Source: Oasisia sp. SBJ-2009
Taxonomy: Eukaryota; Annelida; Polychaeta; Sabellida; Siboglinidae
Length of the DNA: 64,000 nt
NCBI GenBank assembly: GCA_964017155.1
Contig: OZ024856.1
Location: forward strand, 9,027,882 to 9,091,881
Reading direction: 5' to 3'
Shown here: in pieces, positions 47,101 to 59,100 of the stretch
Numbering within the stretch: position 1 is the stretch's first letter
Layout: every line of letters starts with the position of its first letter
Made by a program: the position numbers and the translations under genes
The notes under the pieces: model-generated
Database searches by the model: none
The model's input: the letters and a program-made list of their open reading frames with translations, nothing else
What the model was told of the DNA's origin: nothing

Positions 47101-50100
47101 ATCTTCTTGACAAATGATCTTTTAGTGTTGGACCATACATTATTTCAAGTGACATTAACATTTGTAATGTTCATGTGAATGCACAGGTGTGTTGTATGTT
47201 TATGTGAATGCACAGGTGTGTTGTGTGTTCATGTGAATGCACAGGTGTGTTGTGTGTTCATATGAATGCACAGGTGTGTTGTGTGTTCGTGTGAATGCAC
47301 AGGTGTGTTGTATGTTCATGTGAATGCACATGTGTGTTGTATGTTCATGTGAATGCACAAGTGTGTTGTGTATTCAAGTGAATACACATGCAGGTGTGTT
47401 GTGTGTTCATGTGAATGCACAGGTGTGTTGTATGTTCATGTGAATGCACAAGTGTGTTGTATGTTCATGTGAATGCACAGGTGTGTTGTGTGTTCATGTG
47501 AATGCACAGGTGTGTTGTGTGTTCATGTGAATGCACAGGTGTGTTGTGTGTTCATGTGAATGCACAGGTGAGTTGTGTGTTCATGTGAATGCACAGTTGT
47601 GTTGTATGTTCATGTGAATGCACAGGTGTGTTGTATGTTCATGTGAATGCACAGGTGTTGTATGTTCATGTGAGTGCACATGTGTGTTGTGTGTTCATGT
47701 GAATGCACAGGTGTGTTGTGTGTTCATGTGAATGCACAGGTGTGTAGTATTTTCATGTGAACGCACAAGTGTGTTGTATGTTCATGTGAGTGCACATGTG
47801 TGTTGTATGTTCATGTGAATGCAGAGGTGTGTTGTGTGTTCATGTGAATGCACAGGTGTGTAGTATTTTCATGTGAATGCACAAGTGTGTTGTATGTTCA
47901 TGTGAATGCACAGGAGTGTTGTATGTTCATGTGAATGCACAGGAGTGTTGTATGTTCATGTGGATGCACAAGTGTGTTGCATGTTCATGTGAATGCACAG
48001 GGGTGTTGTATGTTCATGTGAATGCACAAGTGTGCTGCATGTTCACGTGAATGCACAGGTGTGTTGTATGTTCATGTGAATGCACAGGTGTGTTGTGTGT
48101 TCATGTGAATGCACAGGTGTGTTGTGTGTTCATGTTGTCAACTTCTTTCCATTTTCACACAGACCAAGTGAAGAGTCCATTCAATTAATTGAAATGAAGG
48201 CTGAATATCAGTCTGAGAGTTAGTTTTTCCAGTCTCAACCTGAAGTTACTACTTAATCTTTTCACATTTATACTCTGTGGGAACTGGGAAGTTAAAACAT
48301 TAATGGATTGAATTTGCAATGAACTAGATCAGTAGTTGCAAATTTAAAGTGAGATAAAATGGATAAAAATGAATCAATTTTTATTGTACGTTGACAAGCT
48401 AGCTGGATGACCTGTTTCACAGATCTGTCAACCATATGAAATAAATACATCGTGTAAAAATCTATTGCACACTACTGCCCAGACAGCATGCAAACGTTAA
48501 TCTAACATTAATTTAACGTTTGCATAAACGGTTGTTTAACGTTTACGTACAAACGTTTTTGTGTGTGTTATTTTGCTTGTTTATTTAACGTTAATCTAAC
48601 GTTTCAGTTCTAACCAAACCAATCCAAACCAAAACAACCGAAAACTAAAGTTTCGGGAACGTTAGCGATTTAAACGTAACCAAAATAAAATGGTTCTAAC
48701 CAAATGCAAAAATGTAATGTAACGTTTGCATGCTATCTGGGTGAGGCCTGTGTTACTTTGAATACTAAAGGTTCATGTCTCCACGCAGCGTGTAAGTTGA
48801 AAGACCTGTTAAGTACACCCCCAGTCAAACAGACCAGACCAGACTTGGTGTCTGTTTTGAGGGTGATTACCCCAGACCCTGCAAGAGTGGTCTAGGCCAG
48901 GGCTAACCTGGTGACCACAAAATACACCAGGGCCATGTATTTATATACACAAAGCCCAGTCAGTTAACGCCACTATTACATGCAGGAGGGAAATAGGTGA
49001 GAACAGACAGAGGTCTGACTCACAGCATCGAGCACAAGTTGCGCAATTTGGAGTCACTGATACGTGTAGATCAACAAAGTCAGCAGCTTCTTCGAAACCA
49101 ATTTTGCAGCGACTTAACATGGTACTTTGTGCAGTTTGTTTGACATGCAAAACCTGTTTTATATTACTAATATATTCTTACGTGACTTTTGCCACGAGTG
49201 ACTGGCATCAGGTAATGTTTGCAGTAGCTCAATGTGTTGATTTGTTGACTCAACGTCACAAAGAAAGTCTAACTAACAATGGTTGGTTTGACTTTGTTTG
49301 ATCTGCATTCAACGTTCCAGCTCGGCTAATGCACATGATTGGATCTGATAATGGGATATTAATGGACGGGTGTATAGAATTACAATGTCAGAAATCCTGC
49401 AGTTGTCCCCTAGTTAAGGCTGACAAGAAGGAACGACGACAGAATTGTGATGTCCTGACAAGTTGTCCCCAGACAAGGTGAAGCAACAAGAATCTTAGTC
49501 CTTGTTGATCTATATTCATATATCTGCATTATTGGTCCTAATTGCTCCAGTGGTCTTTTATTTCACTTTGCAGCAGCAATTCTAATGTTTATGTCAAAAG
49601 AAAGTCAAACCGTTGTTAAGTCATTGATATGAAATAATTACTTGAATTAATCTGCAGTTGATGGATTAAGTTGGAATCTAATTTTCAAATCTACCAAAGC
49701 TATACCGTTACCCATGGGTATTTTTGTTTTCAGTATGATCTATCTTAAGTAGAAATAATAGTAATAACTAGGAAATAATTCTAAACATTCTGCTATACAT
49801 TTATATACTAATATTAATTAGTTAGCGAGAAATATATTTTAAGTTGTGTAGCCATTTATTGATATACCGGTTGTATTTGTAATTGATTTTGCGACCAGAT
49901 GTTTTAGATATCTCTCTAAATGTAAAGGGAAACAGCCACCTTGTCCTTCTAGTTGGAAATCATCGATGGGAAAATTTTGCCTTCAACTTGAGTACACAGT
50001 CTCCCTTTCGCTACTGTCCGTGAATTAGGTGTGGACAAACTGGATGACATTGTAACTTTGATCGTTATGTATTATAAATATAAACTGTCAACTGTCACGT

Positions 50101-53100
50101 CAGCTCAATTGTTAGTCAGCCGGTGTAATACGTCTTCATCTCATGCTCATATGCACACATCAAGTGCCGCACCACCTCACAATACAGGTGCGAAAGTGTT
50201 CCCCGACCGGTGCCGTTGCTATGGTAATGGGCTACATGTGTATACGTGTTGATTCAGTGTTTTTTTTATAGTAGGGCATGTATAGTAGGGCAAACATACA
50301 TAGGAGTCACCCTGAGAGGGGTACTTCTGTAAACTGTTCTCCACAACCCAGGAATGGTAATGAGATGTGATTGTGTGTGTCCAGTGTCCACTGGATTGGT
50401 GTACAACATATGCCCCAAAACAATATGCCTTTAAAGGGATACTCCACTCAGTGAGAGGTTCACAGTATTAACTTTCATATGTATATACTATATTGGTTGT
50501 TCCTAGTAATTGTACACAAAGATCGTTAATAAACAATTAGTTGTAGTTTAATGGTATCAAAAACATGCTATCTTAGATTCAGGGCGTTGCCATCTTGAGA
50601 CTTATGCACCAATGACGTAAGCCAAATCATTTATGTCACCATCGCATTATTGAAAAAGGCAGGGATTGGTGGAATCTTCGCTAATAATTGTGATAGTGAT
50701 GTAAGCAGTTCACGACGTACTGGGTACATCAAATGCCATTGTAAGATGTTCGAACGTGCATGCACCAATGAAGTAAGCGGTTTACGTCACTGGCACATAA
50801 GTCTCAAGATGGCAGTGCCCTGAATCCAACATGGAGTGTTTCTGATACAGTTATACTATAATTAACTGTTTATTAATGATCTTTGTGCACAATTACTATG
50901 CACAACCAATATATTATACAGGTGTAAGTAAATCCTGTGAATCTCTCACTAACTGGGGTATCTCTTTAACACTTGGAGGTACGGGTGTACTTACTCGGAC
51001 TGTGTGGTTTTCTCATTCGGTGTCACTTCTGTGGCATTTGCAGTGACTGTCCAATGTCACATTTAACCATTGCCTACCAGGCAGGTTCACGTAAACCACC
51101 AGCATATTTACACTCATAAATTTGCTTACTTCTGTCCGAAAGGCTACTTAGCTACAATTATCTAAAACACAAGAATGAGGCATATTTCATTACTGCTTTG
51201 ACAAGTTTGACTGTTTAGAAGTTGATCCCTCTAGTAACCCTAGATCAGTAGCAAAATTCAGGAGAACATCATTACATAGCCTGTGTGGTTCACATACACT
51301 GTGTTATCTAGGAGTCTCTATTGTTCACATACACTGTGTGTTCTCTAGGAGTCTCTATTGTTCACATACACTCTGTGTTCTCTGGGAGTCTCTATTGTTC
51401 ACATACACTGTGTGTTCTCTAGGAGTCTCTATTGTTCACATACACTGTGTGTTCTCTAGGAGTCTCTATTGTTCACATACACTGTGTGTTCTCTAGGAGT
51501 CTCTATTGTTCACATACAATCTGTGTTCTCTAGGAGTCTCTATTGTTCACATACACTCTGTGTTCTCTAGGAGTCTCTATTGTTCACATACAATCTGTGT
51601 TCTCTAGGAGTCTCTATTGTTCACATACAGTCTGTGTTCTCTAGGAGTCTCTATTGTTCACATACACTCTGTGTTCTCTATCAGTCTCTATTGTTCACAT
51701 ACACTCTGTGTTCTCCAGTAGTCTCTATTGTTCACATACACTCTGTGTTCTCCAGTAGTCTCTATTGTTCGCATACACTCTGTGTTCTATAGCAGTCTCT
51801 ATTGTTCACATACACTCTGTGTTCTCCAGTAGTCTCTATTGTTCACATACACTCTGTGTTCTCTAGGAGTCTCTATTGTTCGCATACACTCTGTGTTCTC
51901 TAGGAGTCTCTATTGTTCACATACACTCTGTGTTCTCCAGTAGTCTCTATTGTTCACATACACTCTGTGTTCTCCAGTAGTCTCTATTGTTCACATACAC
52001 TCTGTGTTCTCCAGTAGTCTCTATTGTTCACATACACTCTGTGTTCTCTAGGAGTCTCTATTGTTCGCATACACTCTGTGTTCTCTAGGAGTCTCTATTG
52101 TTCACATACACTCTGTGTTCTCCAGTAGTCTCTATTGTTCACATACACTCTGTGTTCTCCAGTAGTCTCTATTGTTCACATACACTCTGTGTTCTCCAGT
52201 AGTCTCTATTGTTCACATACACTCTGTGTTCTCCAGTAGTCTCTATTGTTCACATACACTCTGTGTTCTCCAGTAGTCTCTATTGTTCACATACACTCTG
52301 TGTTCTCCAGTAGTCTCTATTGTTCACATACACTCTGTGTTCTCCAGTAGTCTCTATTGTTCACATACACTCTGTGTTCTCTAGGAGTCTCTATTGTTCG
52401 CATACACTCTGTGTTCTCTAGGAGTCTCTATTGTTCACATACACTCTGTGTTCTCCAGTAGTCTCTATTGTTCACATACACTCTGTGTTCTCTAGGAGTC
52501 TCTATTGTTCACATACACTCTGTGTTCTCCAGGAGTCTCTGCAGCAGCTGCTGGTGATGCACCGACCTGACATCATCAGCATTGTGAAGCAGCCACATGA
52601 AGGTAAGTGTCACTGGGGTCAGACGGAGCAGTACGAGAGGTGTGGGGCTGTGTAGCACAGTGGTTAGCACACCAGACCCGCTTTCTCTCTTATCCTATAT
52701 CTGAAATTAATGAATCATTGCTGCCTTTACTGTGTGACGGCAGTTTTGTCCCTTCTGCATTGCCTCAGTTCCATCAGCTGTAGAATTGAGTACAGTGTAC
52801 CAGCTGTAGACGTAGTGATGGACAAATGTGTAACAATTGTAGCAAAAGAGTGAGTCTGACCAGAACACAGGACTGGGAGCAGTCTTAGACGGGCTGTAAA
52901 CAGATGACCGTGGAAGACTATGATTGTTGGTAACTGTTTATTTCTGTTTAGTAAATCTTATATTGCAAGGTGGGTGTTGGAATATTCTACTAACAAGTTT
53001 TACTTTGCATGTTTCTAAGAGTTATTTTGGAGAGAACAGAGAACAAAGGATATACAGCTTTTTTGAGGAGATTTGGGAACTTGTCCTACAGGTGCAGCAA

Positions 53101-56100
53101 CAGGAGAAGGTTTGCGTATCAGTGACAGACAGACTGACAGGAGGGGCGGACCTTTCAACGTGTTATGCCATTACAATGCCATGACATGATTTGAATAGGG
53201 GGCTACATAGATACGTTTCACCGTCACCCTTCGTTGACAACTTTGTTGATGAATGATCAGTCCTGGATTGTTCGACAGTTGTCATTGGATTGCAAATGTA
53301 AAAACACATTGCTCTCTTCTTTGTTCAGTATATTCAGAAAATTGCATCTAAATTCAAGAATCTACACTGTACTTATTGTCAGTTTATGCATATCTTCCAA
53401 ATTGTTGAGGCCTTGGGTTTGAAATGTTCCCGAGTCGCACTGAAGTGAACTTTTGTGTTCTGCATGCAGTCATGTGAATAAATAGATTTCAGCAGTAGGA
53501 AGTTCTATTTTGGTAAAGTTTTGTTATTTTGTTCTACCTCCAAAAATTGATTGTAACATAGATGTTTATCAACTGAACCATTGGTCCCATTTGTATGAGG
53601 AATTATTGTAGGGCCCACAAGCTTTGTTAGTAGGGTTCTAATCTGATCACACAAACACAGCCCCGATATGACTATATTAATGATTGCTATCAAGTTAGCC
53701 TCATAATTAAGCAGGCGAGAAAGTGGTATTGTGGTCGAGCTATAACTGGTGCTGGTTGAGTAAGCACTGTCACCCCTGGGGGTAAAAGGGGTTATACCTG
53801 TGGATGATGGGGTGGATACAATGTGAGTCTAATTAATGGGGCGCTAAAGAGGCATAAGTCTCGTTCACATGGTACGGGGTAATAAAACGTCAGCATCGTT
53901 TTGTATGGACAACATAGAAACGAGTGAGCAGGGTTGAAGCTAGGCCGTTGAGTTACGAGTGGGGTTAATTACACCCCTCCAAGGGTGAGTCACAGCACCC
54001 TTTATTGTGGTGTTTCTATATAGTCATATATCATTTATTGTCGGGGTTGCTCTGTGGTCTGTGTAGCGCCAGGGTCGCAGTGTCAGTCGTGTCGTGAACT
54101 CGCTAAGCTCGTTGCCTTACACCCCCCCTGGTGGGGTGTCTGTGCGAACTGCTGCCGAATAACCGGTTTCTTCGTAGACGCCGTTCATTACCGTCAAATC
54201 AAACTGTCTGTGGTCTAAATAGTTGACAACTCACAGCTCTCGCTGTTAGTGTGAATGTACGCGTTTGTAGACAGAATGCAGCATTTGTTCGGGACCGCCC
54301 TCGCTTGACACTAGAAGTAGATTACGCAACAGGGCAGGAGTGTTGGTAGTGATAAAAAGGCTGAAAGGTGAAAGCACTACTTTAGCGTCAAACTTCTTTT
54401 TGTGAGGTTCCACCAGGTGCAGTTTACGTGTGATGCAGGACTCCAGTTGAGGAAAGTTTGCATTTTGTATATTTCCTGTGGTGTCGTTGCAGTATTAAGT
54501 TGTTCTAAGTGGGAAACTAACATGCTAGCTGTCAATTGAAAGTGAAATATATAAAATATAGCACCCATAAACTGTATCAGGAATATGCAATTATTTCTTA
54601 ATAATTTATGCCTCATGTGGTAACTTTTTACTCTACGCAATACACACAGTCAGTGTGTTGGTCAGTCAGACTACCCATCCGTCCGTCCGTCCGTCCGTCC
54701 GTCCGTCCGTCCGTCCGTCCGTCCGTCCGTCCGTCCGTCTGTTCATATGTACAATTGTACATACATAAGCCTGCTTGTAGATACATTTGTTTGTTCGTAC
54801 ATGGGGACATAAATAATAATGTCACATATTATATGTCTTAATAAAGTCAAGAAACTATAGAAGTAAATTTAGTCGGGTATAGAAATTCCGTGTTAGCTTT
54901 TTTTGCAAAACCACCTACCCAGGATTGATACTCATTAAATGACACTACAGGTGTACACTACATGTCCACCCATGCATAATTCAGTCAGTGACAATAATGT
55001 TTGGTTTATTCACAGTTTGTGGGGAAGACATACATTTGTCATTATAACACCTGTTTGACAAGGGTTCGTTACGCTGATTCATTGTACTTCATAAACTCCA
55101 CAACATTATTGTCCTTCTCACACCTGCCTGAAAGGCATTTTCATATTATGTATAGAGTATCACCTTTTTAAATTATTTATTTGCCATATGGCATATTATT
55201 TTTATTATCTGTTGGGTGTGGTCTGGTCTGGAAATGTGTAAATTATACAGCACTTTCATTTCTTTTCTGCATGTTTAATTTATTCCCCATTGTATCATTG
55301 AACGTCTGTGCGTGTTTGTAGTCACATTGTCTGTGTACTGCCAGTCCCTAAGAAGTGACAATTCAGCATTGTGAGTGAATAATACAACATTGGCAGTAAC
55401 TAATATATTATCTCACAAACCCCCAAATGTATGGTATAGCCTGCTTAATACTGGTTAAAGGCCCATCCAATCTCATGGCCATTAGTGGTTCAAACCCCAC
55501 CTGTCCCACCACCCATCCAACCATCCATCCAACCATTCCATCCATCCATCCATCCATCCAACCATCCATCCATCCAACCATCCATCCATCCATCCAACCA
55601 TCCATCCAACCATCCATCCACCCACCCACCCATCCACCCATCCAACCATCCATCCACCCACCCATCCACCCACCCATCCACCCATCCACCCACCCATCCA
55701 ACCATCCATCCATCCACCCATCCACCCATCCATCCACCCATCCATCCACCCACCCATCCAACCATCCATCCATCCAACCATTCCATCCAACCATTCCATC
55801 CATCCATCCACCCATCCAACCATCCATCCATCCAACCATTCCATCCAACCATCCATCCATCTATCCATCCAACCATCCAACCATCCATCCAACCATCCAT
55901 CTATCCATCCAACCATCCATCCATCCATCTATCCGTCCAACCATCCAACCATCCATCCATCCAACCATCCATCCATCCAACCATCCATCAATCCAACCAT
56001 CCATCCATCCATCCAACCATTCCATTCCATCCCATCCAACCATTCCATCCATCCATCCATCCAACCATCCACCCATCCAACCATCCATCCAACCATCCAT

Positions 56101-59100
56101 CCATCCACCCATCCAACCATCCATCCAACCATTCCATTCCATCCCATCCAACCATTCCATCCATCCATCCATCCATCCATCCATCCATTCCATTCCATCT
56201 ATCAATCCATCCAACCCGATCCAGCCTGAATATTGCTACAAGCCCCATCCATTCACCCCAAAATTGGTCCAAACTCATCCATTCACCTCCAGTAAGTGCA
56301 TCCATCCATCCATCCATCCATCATAATTATGTTTTGCTGGAGTTAGCAGTTTAGATGGTTTCATCTAAAGGACACCACACTGCTGAGTTGTCATGTATGC
56401 TTTAGTGCAAGATATACTCACTAGGAGGCACCTGTGGAGCAATATATGTTCTCATATTTCCAGGTGCTGTTTAAACCAGCCCTCTTAGGCCTTATACAAT
56501 CCGACATATTTTGGAGACTGCAAATTATTCAACAGTCCCTGATATAACTTATGTTTAGAACGGCAGTTGTTCCTTGATCGCTTAAAGTTGTAATGTTATT
56601 GTTGAACAAACAAAACAGCCATTGTCGTTACATCTTCGTGATATGACTAATACTCCAGGTAACTATGACATGAGCTATACTTCACACTTTGTGTCATGTT
56701 GTTTTTGTAGTTACTTTTAACTGAATGTTTTTCTCAGTACAGTGGGTCAGATGGAGCCACACACGACTTGTCTGTCTACAGGGAAATAAAGAGACAGGCA
56801 GTGATAAAAAGCACACAGCTGTTTACCCAAGGAGTCTGGTACCTCAGCTCAAAGCTGTTGTTTACATTAAAGGTATTCTGATTTCTTTGAGCAAGGTTGT
56901 TGTTTACATAAGGTATTCTGGTGGCCCTGAGCAAGGTTGTTGTTTATGTAAGGTATTCTTGTAGCTCTGAGTAAGGTTGTTGTTTACATAAGGTATTCTG
57001 GTGGCCCTGAGCAAGGTTGTTGTTTATATTAGGTATTATAGTGGCCCTGAGCATGGTGTTGTTTATACAAGGTATTCTGGTGGCCCTGAGCAAGGTTGTT
57101 GTTTACATAAGGTATTCTGGTGACCCAGAGTAAAGTTGTTGTTTACATAAGGTGTTCTGGTGGCCCTGAGCAAGGTTGTTGTTTATGTAAGGTATTCTGG
57201 TAGCCCTGAGTAAGGTTGTTGTTTACATAAGGTATTCTGGTGGCCCTGAGCAAGGTTGGTGTTTATATTAGGTATTATAGTGGCCCTGAGCATGGTGTTG
57301 TTTATACAAGGTATTCTGGTGGCCCTGAGCAAGGTTGTTGTTTACATAAGGTATTCTGTTGGCCCAGAGTAAAGTGGTTGTTTACATGAGGTATTCTGGT
57401 GGACCTGAGTAAAGTTGTTGTTTACATAAGGTATTCAGGGGGCCCTGAGTAAGGTTGTTGTTTACATAAGGTATTCTGGTGGCCCTGAGCAAGGTTGTTG
57501 TTTAGATAAGGTATGATAGTGGCCCTGAGCATGGTGTTGTTTATACAAGGTATTCTGGTGGCCCTGAGCAAGGGTGTTGTTTACATAAGGTATTCTGGTG
57601 GCCCTGAGTAAAGTTGTTGTGTACATAAGTTATTCTGGTTTCCTTGAGCAAGGTGTTGATTTATAAAGTACTCTGGTGGCCCTGAGCAAGGTTGTTGTTT
57701 ACATAAGGTATTGTGGTGGCCCTGAGTAAGGTTGTTGTTTACACAAGGTATTCTGGTTGCCCTGTGTAAGGTTGTTGTTTACACAAGGTATTCTGGTGGC
57801 CCCAAGTAAGGTTGTTGTTTACATAAAGTATTCTGGTGGCCTTGATCAATTAAGGTTGTTGTTTACAAATGGTAATTTATTGGTTATGGACAAGAGTGTA
57901 GTTTACAGAAAGTAGTCTGCTTGTGTGCATGGTTATTTGTACATACTTTAAGATACCTGGGTAGCTTGGTGAGCCTGATGGAAGATGCTTATACTTACTG
58001 GTAGTTTAATGACCTGAGCAAGATTGTTTATAGATTGACCCGGGCCCAGAGCAAGGTTGTTGTTTTAACTGATGAAGGTATCTGAGGATGATGCCGTTTA
58101 GTCTGCTAACCCTGAGCAAAGGCATCCCAGCAAACAAGGAACCATTTCTGAACCAGTTGGCAGGTGTCATACTGGTTCATAATTGGTACTGCTCCACCAG
58201 TACGTGTTTTCACGTGTATTCACGTGATTACCCGTGTTCTGCCTGTTGTCACGAGTTTTGAACGAGCTTGACATGAGTCGTACTGGGTCAGAACTGGTAC
58301 GGATTCACTGGTACGTGTCATCACGTGAAAAAACTCGCGATTTCACGGGAAACACGTATTGACACACCAAATTTGTCAACAGAATCTGGTGAATTCACGT
58401 GAATTGAACCAGTTGAACTCGTGAATTCACTTACGGAACAGTCAGGTGAAATCACGGGTCCTTGTTTGCTGGGATAGCTATTAGCTAAGCAAATAATTAT
58501 AGTCTGTCTGAAAAAATGAGCCTGAGCAAGGGTGCTGTGGCTAAGTGGTGTATTGGTACATGTATTTCACAATACCCGTGTTTCATACAGTATTGTAACA
58601 TGGCGTGACCAAAATTTGAGTTCCCAGTCCCCATGGCTGCTGTTTTTATAAGTGAAAGAGATTAGTCTTGGAGACCATAGACCCATCACTGCTGACCCAT
58701 TTCACATTTCTTGTAATATTTGCCGCCATGGGGACAAACTATTAGACAGTACATTATGGTTACTTATTTATCCATGTTCAATAATGTCACCTCCCCCGCC
58801 ATGACTGGTATTCTGGTCAATGTTGTGCTGTTATTGTCCACCCAAATTAAACAGTGAATTAGTACACTATTGGCAGTGTCGTGTTCTTGTCCAATAACGT
58901 CTACACAACTATTAATCTACTGGTCATCTTCATGGACATACTGGCCACTTAATGTCCTAATATCAGGCATTGTCACACCCGGGCAGTCAAATGGTCAGTT
59001 GGATACATCTTTATGGGAGTTCTCTTCTCCAGTGCCACATCAGCATTGATCCTCTCCGTCTACTTGAGTGATTGATGGTCCACCCAGCGTCTCTCCACAG

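Larger units (their letters stand above)
52603..56700. other. CCDC88 intron 4, left part
   Basis: No exon recognised. Contains the microsatellites at 54677-54738 and 55505-56320. Confidence 0.6.

Noticed and set aside
51289..52540. CRISPR-like array of regularly spaced repeats
   Set aside because: Head-to-tail units without unique spacers, in a eukaryotic intron.
55427..56354. Long Pro/Ile/His ORFs (299 and 289 codons) and Trp/Gly/Asp ORFs on the minus strand
   Set aside because: Artefacts of the CCAT-type four-base repeat; multiple frames on both strands are equally open.
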